A DNA stretch of 64,000 nucleotides from Paenibacillus sp. 19GGS1-52 (GCF_022369515.1 NZ_CP059724.1:5704001-5768000); one strand, 5' to 3'; shown: positions 44,001 through 53,880, numbered from the stretch's first letter. A program made the numbers and translations. The notes: generated from the sequence alone by a model not told the origin.

Positions 44001-47000
44001 TTAGATCAAATCGGATTTCTGCAAAAGTCTCTCTATCATAGCGGCAACTTCAGCTCTGGTAATATACGCTTTTGGCGCAAGCTGTGTGGCGCTTCTACCG
44101 GAGACAATACCTGCTTGTAAGCTGTCAGCAATGCTGTTCTTCGCCCACTCTGAAGCTTTAGCTGCATCAGCATAGGGATTCAGCAGTGCCCCTGTAGCTT
44201 CGGTTGGAAGCTTAGCTTTAAGTGCGGTGATCTTCATTGCTTTTGCAATAATCACCATCGCTTGTTCCCGGGTGATCTTGTCTGTCGGACGGAAGGAACC
44301 GTCTTCGAACCCATTGATCAGGTTATAGCTGAATGCGGTCTGAACAGCGCTGCTATACCAATCTGCTGCTTTCACGTCAGCGAATGGAGTTGCACCATTC
44401 TCCAATTTGAGTCCCAATCCACGAACGATAATAGCTGCAAATTCTGCACGCGTGATATCTTGATCAGGATTGAACATATCGTTGCCAACTCCGTCAATGA
44501 CCAATCGTGAACCCATGTTATTCACGGCTTCTTTTGCCCAATGATTAGCGACATCCTTGAATTCAAGCGGATGCCAGACAATGGAATACGTACTGTTGGT
44601 TAAGCTGTTCAATTTGGCAAAATATTTACCATCGATCACAACGATCTTAGTCGGTACATGACGTACAGTTCCATCTGGATCAACAACAATGCCTGTTGTG
44701 ATTCTGTTCGGATCTACGCCATCTGGAATAGCAACCGTACGTTCTACATAAGCGTTGAACTTGGTCACTGCTATTGTAGTATCTCCATAAATAGCTCGTA
44801 CTGTAAATTCCAGCGGAGGCATTACTTCGGTGAAATCACCTTTAGCTGCTGAGTCCTGTACTCTTTTCAGTACATCTGCTGTTGGAACGGCTATTTCAAT
44901 TTGAATCTTGATATCCTGAAGGGCTACCGTTTTCCCAATTTGCGCAGATATCGAATCAATATTGATTTGCTGAGCAGGTAGGGTGTAGGTCGCGCTTGCG
45001 GTTTTGATTTCCAGAATAGCCTGTTTTTGTTCCATGCTCTTGACCATTTCGCCCGTCAATTCACCAACTACAACATCCGATTTCAGATTTACCGGAATCG
45101 TAATCACAGCACCTTGACCTTCTGCCGCGAGTTTATCTTCCAGCTTCTTCTGATCGATTACAACAGTTGTGACCGATTGCTGATTTACTGTCACTGTTGT
45201 TGCTGTACCCGCATTCTCCACCTTGCCGTTGACAAGGATATCAACTCCAGTGGTGGTTTCTGGTGTACTCGGAGTGCTTGGTTGAGTAGGTTGTGTAGGT
45301 GTAGAAGGTGCTACAGGTGTTACGGCATTGGAGAGAACTGACGCTACACTGCTGCCAGCGCTATTGATCGCTTTTACCGTAAAGGTATACGTCACTCCAT
45401 TGGATAGACCCGTTATTGTAATGGGACTATTGGTTCCAGTTGCCAGGATGTTGCCTAAGGAATCTATAACCGCATATCCTGTAATCAGGCTTCCCCCGTT
45501 ATCGGTCGGAGGTGTAAATGAAACTGTAACTTGACCATTTCCGGCAATAGCATTTATATTCGTTGGTGCCATCGGAACGGTTTTTGGAGTTGCATTCATT
45601 TCGTTGGATGAGGCACTGTCACCGCCAAGATTAGTTGCTCTAACTACAAAGTAATACTTGGTTCCATTAATCAAACCAGTTGCATTATAGCTGTATACCG
45701 AACCACTAACTGTGGCCACTTCGTTTCCGTAGGTTCCAGATGTTAAGCTTTGGTATATTTTATAACCGGATGAACCCTCCACAGCACTCCATGAAAGACT
45801 GACTTGGGCATTTCCAGCTATAGCCGATTGCACTAAAGGTACTCCAGGCAGAACCACTGTACTGTCGCTCACTGTAATCACCAGTGTCTGCGTCGCTCCC
45901 GCACTGAATGTGAACGTCAAGCTGGTCGTGCCGACTGGCTGTGTCGCCAGGTAATCCTTACTAATCGTTACCGTGGTGCCCGAAACGGTGTAATCCGTTC
46001 CCAAGACTAACGGGGTTACTCCGTTCGCGATTCCAATAAGCGTATTGCCATTCAACGTCAACGTGGTCGTTACATCTGCTTGCGCCGAAGTCTTCTTATC
46101 AAAACTTCCGGTTGCTGGTGTAATCACACTGTTCAGTGGCGTAGTGTCGCTCACTGTAATCACCAGTGTCTGCGTCGCGCCTGCACTGAATGTGAACGTC
46201 AAGCTGGTTGTGCCGACTGGCTGTGTCGCCAGGTATGCTTTGTTAATCGTTACCGTGGTGCCCGAAACGGTGTAATCCGTTCCCAATACTAACGGCGTTA
46301 CTCCATTCGCGATTCCACTAAGCGTGTTGCTGTTCAACGTCAGTGTGGTCGTTACATCTGCTTGCGCCGAAGTTTTCTTATCGAAGCTTCCGGTTGCTGG
46401 TGTAATCACACTGTTCAGTGGCGTAGTGTCGCTCACTGTAATCGCCAGTGTCTGCGATGCTCCCGCACTGAATGTGAACGTCAAGCTCGTGATGCCGACT
46501 GGCTGTGTCACCAGATAATCCTTACTGATCGTTACCGTGGTGCCCGAAACGGTGTAATCCGTTCCCAAGACTAACGGGGTTACTCCGTTCGCGATTCCAA
46601 TAAGCGTATTGCCATTCAACGTCAACGTGGTCGTTACATCTGCTTGCGCCGAAGTCTTTTTGTCAAAGCTTCCGATTGCTGGCGTGATCACACTGTTCAG
46701 TGGCGTAGTGTCGCTCACTGTAATCGCCAGTGTCTGCGTTGCGCCTGCACTGAATGTGAACGTCAAGCTGGTTGTGCCGACTGGCTGTGTCGCCAGGTAA
46801 TCCTTACTGATCGTTACCGTGGTGCCCGAAACGGTGTAATCCGTTCCCAAGACTAACGGCGTTACTCCGTTCGCAATTCCACTAAGCGTATTGCCATTCA
46901 ACGTCAACGTAGTTGTTACATCTGCTTGCGCCGAAGTTTTCTTATCGAAGCTTCCGGTTGCTGGTGTAATCACACTGTTCTGCGGCGTGGTGTCGCTCAC

Positions 47001-50000
47001 TGTAATCACCAGTGTCTGCGTCGCTCCCGCACTGAATGTGAACGTCAAGCTGGTTGTGCCGACTGGCTGTGTCGCCAGGTATGCTTTGTTAATCGTTACC
47101 GTGGTGCCCGAAACGGTGTAATCCGTTCCCAAGACTAACGGGGTTACTCCGTTCGCAATTCCACTAAGCGTATTGCCATTGAACGTCAACGTGGTCGTTA
47201 CATCTGCTTGTGCCGAAATTTTCTTATCGAAGCTTCCGGTTGCTGGTGTAATCACACTGTTCAGTGGCGTAGTGTCGCTCACTGTAATCGCCAGTGTCTG
47301 CGTTGCGCCTGCACTGAATGTGAACGTCAAGCTGGTCGTGCCGACTGGCTGTGTCGCCAGGTAATCCTTACTGATCGTTACCGTGGTGCCCGAAACGGTG
47401 TAATCCGTTCCCAAGACTAACGGCGTTACTCCGTTCGCGATTCCACTAAGCGTATTGCCATTCAACGTCAACGTGGTCGTTACATCTGCTTGCGCCGAAG
47501 TCTTCTTATCGAAGCTTCCGGTTGCTGGCGTGATCACACTGTTCAGTGGCGTAGTGTCGCTCACTGTAATCGCCAGTGTCTGCGTCGCGCCCGCACTGAA
47601 TGTGAACGTCATGCTGGTCGTGCCGACTGGCTGTGTCGCCAGGTATGCTTTGTTAATCGTTACCGTGGTGCCCGAAACGGTGTAATCCGTTCCCAATACT
47701 AACGGCGTTACTCCGTTCGCGATTCCACTAAGCGTATTGCCATTGAACGTCAACGTGGTCGTTACATCTGCTTGCGCCGAAGTCTTCTTATCGAAGCTTC
47801 CGGTTGCTGGTGTAATCACACTGTTCTGCGGCGTGGTGTCGCTCACTGTAATCGCCAGTGTCTGCGTCGCTCCCGCACTGAATGTGAACGTCAAGCTGGT
47901 CGTACCGACTGGCTGTGTCGCCAGGTAATCCTTACTGATCGTTACCGTGGTGCCCGAAACGGTGTAATCCGTTCCCAAGACTAACGGGGTTACTCCGTTC
48001 GCGATTCCACTAAGCGTATTGCCATTCAACGTCAACGTGGTCGTTACATCTGCTTGCGCCGAAGTCTTCTTATCGAAGCTTCCGGTTGCTGGCGTGATCA
48101 CACTGTTCAGCGGCGTGGTGTCGCTCACTGTAATCGCCAGTGTCTGCGTCGCTCCCGCACTGAATGTGAACGTCAAGCTGGTTGTGCCGACTGGCTGTGT
48201 CGCCAGGTATGCTTTGTTAATCGTTACCGTGGTGCCCGAAACGGTGTAATCCGTTCCCAATACTAACGGGGTTACTCCGTTCGCAATTCCACTAAGCGTA
48301 TTGCCATTGAACGTCAACGTGGTCGTTACATCTGCTTGCGCCGAAGTCTTCTTATCGAAGCTTCCGGTTGCTGGGCTGATCGTAGATGCACCTGTCGACA
48401 CTGTCGACATTACTAATTGTGCATTCCCAGCGATGATAACTTCATTATTCACTTCCATTAATTCATAGGCATCGAACACATCTGTTCCTACCTCAGCAGA
48501 CTGCCAAGTTGTACCTTGATTAGAAGAATAATAAACAGCTATATTACCAGATTCTTCATATACAACCGTATAGATATTGTTGCCTTTTTGCGCTAATAAC
48601 GTTGAAGCATAAGCAGGATAGATACCAGTTAATACCGTTGGAGCACTCCAAGTGACTAGATCATCACTCGTACGCGAGAATGCATAGTAACTTACTGAGT
48701 CAGAACCAAATAGAATATACTTGCTTCCATCATATATAATATTGTTCAATATGTCGGTTTGGTTTGGGTACGTGCTAGAATGATCCACCCATGTCACACC
48801 ATCTACAGAAGTCCAGATACCTAAAGTATCTATAGCACCAGTAGTACTATCATTACCGTAACCTAAAGCAATAAATTGATTATTCGTATACGATACGGAA
48901 TAAATATTATCCAGTTGATTCGCAGGTACTGTCGGGCTTGTCCAGGTAATGCCGTCTACTGATGTTTTTAATACACCAACAGCCCCCTTTACTCCAACAG
49001 CTACAAATTTCCCATTTCCAAAAGCGACATCAGTAAGCGCCGTTGAATCATTTAGACTATTCTGTATAGTCCACGCTGTACCATCATTTGATGTTGCCAA
49101 ACTTGTAATGGATTGAAAAAAATCACCTACAGCAACATATTTACCATTGCCGTATGCCTCAGCTCTAAAAGGTGCAAGCCGGGAGGACAGAGTCACTCTA
49201 TCCCATGAAGAGAGATCCGTAGATGTCCACAACGAACCCTCATTTCCTTCTTGTCCAGCGGCGATATATTTGGTTCCATCAAAAATAATCTCATTATACA
49301 CTCCGCCCCATAAATAATTCCAATCGGAACCATTGGACGAACTGATCATTCCTTCATTCCCCATTCGAAAATACTTTCCATTAATGAAAGCTGAATTCTG
49401 TCCGACGAACTGCTTTTGAAAGGGCTGCATCGTCCACGTTGCACCGTCTGTTGATGTATAAACAGCTCCATATCCATAAGGAGCCTGATAGCCAAATAAG
49501 TAATACTTTGACCCATCATACAGCCCGTTAAACATCTGATTCGTTGTTTCAGGAGATGTTGCATTTAGGTTAAAAGGAGCACCTACTATAGTAAATGTAG
49601 ACAAATCCGTTGAGGTCCAAATATTGGCAGACGGATCTGAAATAAAATACCGATCTTTTAACCATATCAACATATTTGTTCCGGTTGATTGTGCTCCACC
49701 CGCTGTCGTTGGATGTGATGTAGTCCAAGTAGTGCCATTTGTTGTCGAATAAAGATTCCCGCTCTGATCACCTACAGCTAACCGTGTACCGTTATTCCCT
49801 ACGGTAATTGGTGACAGCCACACAGAAGGACTCAATCCTGTCGGCGTAACGGTTGTCCAAGTAATCCCGTCGCTTGAAGTCACAAACTTTCCTAGGGAAG
49901 TGGCATAAAAGGAAGCGTTTCCATTTAAAGTAAGAAATTCCGTATTCCAGATATTAACAGATACATTAGAAGTTCGTTGCGTCCATGTCGCCCCGTCGGT

Positions 50001-50378
50001 TGAGGTTAGAATGACTCCCTCACTGCCAGTAGCAACAAATAGACCATTCCCAAATGCGACTCCATTGAAGGAAAATGTACTCGGACTAGTTACGCCTGTA
50101 TAAGTACTGTCGGCTTTTGTTTTTACATTTACCCAATTTACTCCGTCCAAAGATTTGACAATAGAGCCATACGAACCGACTGCCACATATACATTATTTC
50201 CATAAGCCACATCTGCCATTGAACCTGAAGGCAAAACAACCTTGCTTTTGGTAGTAAAGGTGTCCGGTCCGGGACTTCCTGCATTAGCAGCGGGTGTGTG
50301 GAATCCAAACAACAACATGATTCCCAGCAATAAAACCCCTGCCTTTAGAACTTTTAATTCTTTGTAATATATCCCCAA
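44001..50378 (-). CDS. Giant SLH surface protein with nine X2 modules
   Basis: A TTG at 50378 follows a GGGGGG tract and opens a signal peptide (about residues 1-34, GVLLLGIMLLFGFHTPAANA). Residues about 40-660 carry many blade-like repeats of the form SLDGVNWVN, SDGITWTTVT, STDGATWTMQ, as in BNR/YCF48-type propellers. Nine tandem CBM_X2 modules of 94 residues follow (about 664-1513; each begins TPATGSFDKKTSAQADVTTT), then two fibronectin III domains (about 1515-1696), a Thr/Pro/Ser linker, a beta-rich domain and three SLH repeats (about 1936-2125; FKDVANHWAKEAVNNM, FADVKAADWYSSAVQ). It should stand far off the cell wall, displaying the propeller. The ligand is unknown. Confidence 0.9.
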   Translation of the reverse strand: MGIYYKELKVLKAGVLLLGIMLLFGFHTPAANAGSPGPDTFTTKSKVVLPSGSMADVAYGNNVYVAVGSYGSIVKSLDGVNWVNVKTKADSTYTGVTSPSTFSFNGVAFGNGLFVATGSEGVILTSTDGATWTQRTSNVSVNIWNTEFLTLNGNASFYATSLGKFVTSSDGITWTTVTPTGLSPSVWLSPITVGNNGTRLAVGDQSGNLYSTTNGTTWTTSHPTTAGGAQSTGTNMLIWLKDRYFISDPSANIWTSTDLSTFTIVGAPFNLNATSPETTNQMFNGLYDGSKYYLFGYQAPYGYGAVYTSTDGATWTMQPFQKQFVGQNSAFINGKYFRMGNEGMISSSNGSDWNYLWGGVYNEIIFDGTKYIAAGQEGNEGSLWTSTDLSSWDRVTLSSRLAPFRAEAYGNGKYVAVGDFFQSITSLATSNDGTAWTIQNSLNDSTALTDVAFGNGKFVAVGVKGAVGVLKTSVDGITWTSPTVPANQLDNIYSVSYTNNQFIALGYGNDSTTGAIDTLGIWTSVDGVTWVDHSSTYPNQTDILNNIIYDGSKYILFGSDSVSYYAFSRTSDDLVTWSAPTVLTGIYPAYASTLLAQKGNNIYTVVYEESGNIAVYYSSNQGTTWQSAEVGTDVFDAYELMEVNNEVIIAGNAQLVMSTVSTGASTISPATGSFDKKTSAQADVTTTLTFNGNTLSGIANGVTPLVLGTDYTVSGTTVTINKAYLATQPVGTTSLTFTFSAGATQTLAITVSDTTPLNSVITPATGSFDKKTSAQADVTTTLTLNGNTLSGIANGVTPLVLGTDYTVSGTTVTISKDYLATQPVGTTSLTFTFSAGATQTLAITVSDTTPQNSVITPATGSFDKKTSAQADVTTTLTFNGNTLSGIANGVTPLVLGTDYTVSGTTVTINKAYLATQPVGTTSMTFTFSAGATQTLAITVSDTTPLNSVITPATGSFDKKTSAQADVTTTLTLNGNTLSGIANGVTPLVLGTDYTVSGTTVTISKDYLATQPVGTTSLTFTFSAGATQTLAITVSDTTPLNSVITPATGSFDKKISAQADVTTTLTFNGNTLSGIANGVTPLVLGTDYTVSGTTVTINKAYLATQPVGTTSLTFTFSAGATQTLVITVSDTTPQNSVITPATGSFDKKTSAQADVTTTLTLNGNTLSGIANGVTPLVLGTDYTVSGTTVTISKDYLATQPVGTTSLTFTFSAGATQTLAITVSDTTPLNSVITPAIGSFDKKTSAQADVTTTLTLNGNTLIGIANGVTPLVLGTDYTVSGTTVTISKDYLVTQPVGITSLTFTFSAGASQTLAITVSDTTPLNSVITPATGSFDKKTSAQADVTTTLTLNSNTLSGIANGVTPLVLGTDYTVSGTTVTINKAYLATQPVGTTSLTFTFSAGATQTLVITVSDTTPLNSVITPATGSFDKKTSAQADVTTTLTLNGNTLIGIANGVTPLVLGTDYTVSGTTVTISKDYLATQPVGTTSLTFTFSAGATQTLVITVSDSTVVLPGVPLVQSAIAGNAQVSLSWSAVEGSSGYKIYQSLTSGTYGNEVATVSGSVYSYNATGLINGTKYYFVVRATNLGGDSASSNEMNATPKTVPMAPTNINAIAGNGQVTVSFTPPTDNGGSLITGYAVIDSLGNILATGTNSPITITGLSNGVTYTFTVKAINSAGSSVASVLSNAVTPVAPSTPTQPTQPSTPSTPETTTGVDILVNGKVENAGTATTVTVNQQSVTTVVIDQKKLEDKLAAEGQGAVITIPVNLKSDVVVGELTGEMVKSMEQKQAILEIKTASATYTLPAQQINIDSISAQIGKTVALQDIKIQIEIAVPTADVLKRVQDSAAKGDFTEVMPPLEFTVRAIYGDTTIAVTKFNAYVERTVAIPDGVDPNRITTGIVVDPDGTVRHVPTKIVVIDGKYFAKLNSLTNSTYSIVWHPLEFKDVANHWAKEAVNNMGSRLVIDGVGNDMFNPDQDITRAEFAAIIVRGLGLKLENGATPFADVKAADWYSSAVQTAFSYNLINGFEDGSFRPTDKITREQAMVIIAKAMKITALKAKLPTEATGALLNPYADAAKASEWAKNSIADSLQAGIVSGRSATQLAPKAYITRAEVAAMIERLLQKSDLI
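45840..48385 (-). repeat. Nine tandem 282-bp repeats in the giant gene
   Basis: The X2-coding units recur every 282 bp with very high identity over their whole length. Two sequence types alternate over much of the array: one with TLTF and INKAYL, the other with TLTL and ISKDYL. This indicates that a two-unit (564-bp) block was duplicated. Copy number may differ between strains and is at risk of collapse in short-read assembly. Confidence 0.9.
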
Positions 50379-50709
50379 ATTATCTGCCCCCCATGATCTT
50401 ACAGGTTATTAAAACATGTAAACTGATGTGATTATTCATCCAAAGGAATGTGCGGAACTAGAAGAGATCACCTCTCTCTAATTAGATATGATATTTATCA
50501 CTTTTATATCGGATGATTCGACAAAGTATGTTATATCTCCTTTGTTTTTTTCTCTTATTTTCATAAATATATGGAATTATTTTCTTATGGACTCCGTCAG
50601 AACGCCTCGCGTAATTAGAGAGACATGTTTAGTAGGTTTGGAGCATTCTTCATCACATCGTCTAAAATGTGCAATATTTCGAATTAAGGAAATTTATCCC
50701 TGAAAAAGC

Positions 50710-50735
50710 GCAACCTTAATGCTCCAAGACGCATC
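50710..50735 (+). promoter_or_regulatory. Likely ECF-type promoter of the sigma operon
   Basis: GCAACC (50710-50715), 16 bases, then CATC (50732-50735). The geometry and the GCAACC box equal the promoter at 42498-42523, with one mismatch in the -10 CGTC. It lies about 30 bp before the sigma start, in a 390-bp gap (50379-50766) that otherwise holds no credible gene. Confidence 0.5.
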
Positions 50736-50766
50736 TTAATAATATATAGAGGAGGGGAGCTTCACT

Positions 50767-51315
50767 CTGGATATTATAGAAAGACTCAAAGCGAAAGATG
50801 AGACCGCACTCCGCTATCTGATGAATGAATACGGAGATATGCTGTTAAGGACAGCCAGCTTGCTCCTGAAGGACCCACAAAGTGCGGAGGAAGCCGTACA
50901 GGATACCTTCATCCAAGCTTATGCCAAAATTACACAGCTACAGGAACCTGAACGGTTAAAAGCCTGGCTGGTTCGCATCGTGGTCAACCGCTGCCATATG
51001 CGGCAGCGGACCTGGAGCTGGCGCAATATTTTTCCTGTTGGAGTTCTAGATCCACTCTCACACGGTGAATTTGGCTTCGCGGTCGGAGCCGAAGAGCTTT
51101 TTATGACCGAATGGCATAACGTCAACCTTGCTCAGGCTGTTCGTAGTCTTGATTACATATACCGCGAAAGTCTTGTTCTGTATTATTTTCATGAAATGAG
51201 CATTTGTGAAATTTCCGCCCAGTTACATACACCTGAGAATACAATTAAATCCCGGCTCGCCAGAGGACGAACTCTATTAAAGAGGCTATTGGAGAAGGAG
51301 GCCCATTTCATATGA
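50767..51315 (+). CDS. ECF-type sigma factor, probable CTG start
   Basis: The in-frame ATG at 50821 has no ribosome site and would cut off part of region 2. The frame is open back to 50743, with no ATG, GTG or TTG before 50821. A CTG at 50767 lies at good spacing behind GAGGAGGGGAG and gives the normal N-terminus (DIIERLKAKDETALRYLMNE). From there the protein has 182 residues with region 2 (SAEEAVQDTFIQAYAKI, RLKAWLVRIVVNRCHMRQR) and region 4 (LYYFHEMSICEISAQLHTPE, NTIKSRLARGRTLLKR). It overlaps the next gene by four bases. A CTG start is unusual and could alternatively reflect a sequence error. Confidence 0.85.
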   Translation: MDIIERLKAKDETALRYLMNEYGDMLLRTASLLLKDPQSAEEAVQDTFIQAYAKITQLQEPERLKAWLVRIVVNRCHMRQRTWSWRNIFPVGVLDPLSHGEFGFAVGAEELFMTEWHNVNLAQAVRSLDYIYRESLVLYYFHEMSICEISAQLHTPENTIKSRLARGRTLLKRLLEKEAHFI

Positions 51316-51650
51316 CAACGGAACGCGAAGAATTCAAGCAACAGCTTAATAACGAATTGGCGTCCATCCAATTCACTGGCCACGATCGGGTCATAAGGCA
51401 GACTCACCCGCCTACCCTTAGAAGTCGTCTTCTGGCATTTTGGAACAAGGAGATTGAGCTTCCGGTCAAGCTGGTCGGAGGCGTAAGCGCGAGCCTATTG
51501 GTAGTATTTCTGTTATTAAATCTGCTGTATGTTGGAGCACCTCAGCAGAATTCACAGCAACAACAAGGACTCCGTGAATTGATCGAGGTTGGGGGAAATA
51601 CCTACTGGAAGGACATTTATGAGCAGGCGGTGAAGCAGCATGACAATTAA
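51312..51650 (+). CDS. Small membrane protein, likely anti-sigma factor
   Basis: The 112-residue protein overlaps the sigma gene by four bases. It has an N-terminal cytoplasmic part of about 50 residues (EREEFKQQLNNELASIQFTG), one membrane helix (VGGVSASLLVVFLLLNLLYV) and a short outer tail. This is the expected layout of a single-pass anti-sigma factor. No known anti-sigma domain is visible, so the role rests on context. Confidence 0.65.
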   Translation: MTTEREEFKQQLNNELASIQFTGHDRVIRQTHPPTLRSRLLAFWNKEIELPVKLVGGVSASLLVVFLLLNLLYVGAPQQNSQQQQGLRELIEVGGNTYWKDIYEQAVKQHDN

Positions 51651-53880
51651 TTTCAAAGTTAAACATCTGATCCTGTTCGTACTCATCCCTGCCTCTCTGC
51701 TGTTCATTCTAATGACCTATGTGCCATCTCTACTAAATTTGAGTGAACCCACCTCTACTAGTCCTTCAACTGCACGGGCAGCATTTCTGCAAAAGCTGGA
51801 TTCCACAAGTGGGAGCAAGCGTATGGAGCTTATCCGCAAGAATGTTATTGACGCTGGCACCAATTATGCCGCCTATAGATTCGATGTTTATATTGGTTCC
51901 ACTATGAGCAATTGGAGCAATGCCGAGGAGGATTCAGTGCGTCTACTTCCGGAGGACAGGATTGTTGTGCTGGAGGAATATATCCGTGAAGGTCCTGCAG
52001 ATAACACACTAGTCTCTGCAGCCCAACAGCTAACCTATGAATATGATGCGCTTAATCGGAAGGCGGATGGGACTCAAGCGCTAATAACCGCAGAGAACCG
52101 ATTCGGCAGTCACTCCTACCCGGCAAAGGTATTGGCGTTGTCCCTTGCAGAACGGGCCTTAAATCGCGGAGATTTACCTGCGGCCGAAGTTATTCTAGAT
52201 CAGCCTAACTACCCGGCTATAGATAATCAGTCCGAGCTGGATGCACGGAAGGCATGGCTAAAGGGACGGCTGCTCTTCGCTAAAGCTAGAACTAAGGAAG
52301 CCCTAACTGTCGTAAGCACTGGATTGGCAAGTTATGAGAAATCCTTAAATGATTCCAAAGCGGTGTCGCTAGACGCTGGTGATACCGCTTTAGTGGCCCA
52401 GCTTAAAGCATTATTATTGACTATTCATTCTGCTATCGACACAGGATATGCTGCACCTACTACAGTATCTGGAACCCTTATGCGTAGTGATGGAACACCA
52501 ATCCCACGGGCTGGTGTGTTCCTCCGGGCCGAGCATATGATCTATCGGAGCATTTCGAAGGATGAACCTTACCGGATCATCACTGATGAACAAGGTCACT
52601 TCCAATTCTCCGGCATTACTCCTGGTTTCTATCAGCTCCAGCTTGGGCTCAGCTTTGAGCAAATTGACGGTTGGACCTGGCCTTTACAAGCTGACGACTG
52701 GATTGAAGTGAAGCAGGGTGCGGCTGTGAATAGTAATATTATCCTCCAGCCTCTACTGGAGCTTCAGTCTCCGGTTAATCAGGAGACGATCAGCGGACAG
52801 ACGGTTGATTTCCGCTGGAAGAGCGTTAAAGGAGCTGCTTACTACAATCTAAACGGCAATATCTGGTCAGGGGAAAGTTCATTTGGTGGACAGCTCCGGG
52901 GCCATATCACAGATAACTATGTATCCATTCCTGTTGACGAAATGTACTATCACCCCGGAGGCTTGTCTTTTGGCAGTAGTGGAGATTGGCAATCGGTTGA
53001 TCCGTTATCTCTACTCGGGTATATGAATCCAGATAACCGCTTTTCGTGGAGCGTCGAAGCTATGGATTCGCAGGGCCGTCTGATCACCCGCAGCAATGGT
53101 TACCGATTGAATGAGGAATCCGTCGGTAATCTCCCTTTCTTCTTTCTCAAGGAACGGACGCTGACGGTCGCCGACCAGCTTCTACTCGATAAGAAATTAG
53201 ATCAGGCATGGGCAGCTTACCGCAAGGATTACACAGGAAATCCACAGGATGTGCATGCCCTATTTATGCTGATTAATATGATGAATGCGAAAGCTTCTAT
53301 TATGGAAGATCCACAAATTGAAGCTGCGACAATCCCACTACTCCAAAAGCTTGTGCAGCTCTATCCCTCATCATGGAATGCCAGTATGCTAGCATTTTAC
53401 TTCTACAAACAATCCAATTGGGAGCTTTATAATCAATATTATTCACTGTATTTGCAATTAAACGGGCAACCTCCAAATTCATATGATCGATCGATTAACG
53501 CTAATGCGCTGCTGCATCAGTTACAGCTAGAGGAAGCCAGGAAGCAATTTGCCATTGCTATGAAGGAAGACGACACCCACCGCTTTATCGGCAGCTATCT
53601 GGCAGCGGAGTTGTATGATGGTAAAGACCTATCTTCAGTACTGGAGCTAGCGAAGCTTTATCCAGAGCATAGCTACGGCCACAGCGGCAACCGCTGGCCG
53701 AACCTGATGGAGAAGCTCATGATAGAGAGAGCTGTTGAACCGAAGGCTTTTGACAGACAGTTAAAGGAGAAACTCGGGTGGTATGTGCAGGGGCAGACGA
53801 ATGCTCTGGAGTTATGGGTGAAGGAGGTTGATTCTTCAGCATTAAAGGAATTTATGAAAGCCGTGTTGGCGGTTAGCTAA
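51640..53880 (+). CDS. Membrane-anchored TPR/carboxypeptidase-regulatory-like protein
   Basis: The 746-residue protein overlaps the putative anti-sigma gene by 11 bases. After an N-terminal membrane helix (LILFVLIPASLLFILMTYVP) comes a long helical part with TPR-like units (AERALNRGDLPAAEVIL, DARKAWLKGRLLFAKARTKE). At about residues 273-370 there is a carboxypeptidase-regulatory-like beta domain (VSGTLMRSDGTPIPRAGVFL, ITDEQGHFQFSGITPGFYQL), then a beta part and more TPR-like repeats. It most likely faces outside and may be the sensor for the ECF system. The gene order sigma, anti-sigma, large outer protein supports this. Confidence 0.72.
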   Translation: MTINFKVKHLILFVLIPASLLFILMTYVPSLLNLSEPTSTSPSTARAAFLQKLDSTSGSKRMELIRKNVIDAGTNYAAYRFDVYIGSTMSNWSNAEEDSVRLLPEDRIVVLEEYIREGPADNTLVSAAQQLTYEYDALNRKADGTQALITAENRFGSHSYPAKVLALSLAERALNRGDLPAAEVILDQPNYPAIDNQSELDARKAWLKGRLLFAKARTKEALTVVSTGLASYEKSLNDSKAVSLDAGDTALVAQLKALLLTIHSAIDTGYAAPTTVSGTLMRSDGTPIPRAGVFLRAEHMIYRSISKDEPYRIITDEQGHFQFSGITPGFYQLQLGLSFEQIDGWTWPLQADDWIEVKQGAAVNSNIILQPLLELQSPVNQETISGQTVDFRWKSVKGAAYYNLNGNIWSGESSFGGQLRGHITDNYVSIPVDEMYYHPGGLSFGSSGDWQSVDPLSLLGYMNPDNRFSWSVEAMDSQGRLITRSNGYRLNEESVGNLPFFFLKERTLTVADQLLLDKKLDQAWAAYRKDYTGNPQDVHALFMLINMMNAKASIMEDPQIEAATIPLLQKLVQLYPSSWNASMLAFYFYKQSNWELYNQYYSLYLQLNGQPPNSYDRSINANALLHQLQLEEARKQFAIAMKEDDTHRFIGSYLAAELYDGKDLSSVLELAKLYPEHSYGHSGNRWPNLMEKLMIERAVEPKAFDRQLKEKLGWYVQGQTNALELWVKEVDSSALKEFMKAVLAVS

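Noticed and set aside
46045-48249. Plus-strand ORFs repeated every 282 bp
   Set aside because: They are antisense shadows of the X2 array; their regular recurrence only reflects the repeat.
50473-50624. Inverted repeat TCTCTAATTA / TAATTAGAGA about 140 bp apart
   Set aside because: Arms are short and AT-rich, no element content is visible between them, and it could be chance.
50488-50703. Plus-strand ORF of 71 codons before the sigma gene
   Set aside because: Lacks a ribosome site, AT-rich and not protein-like; the ECF-type promoter follows.
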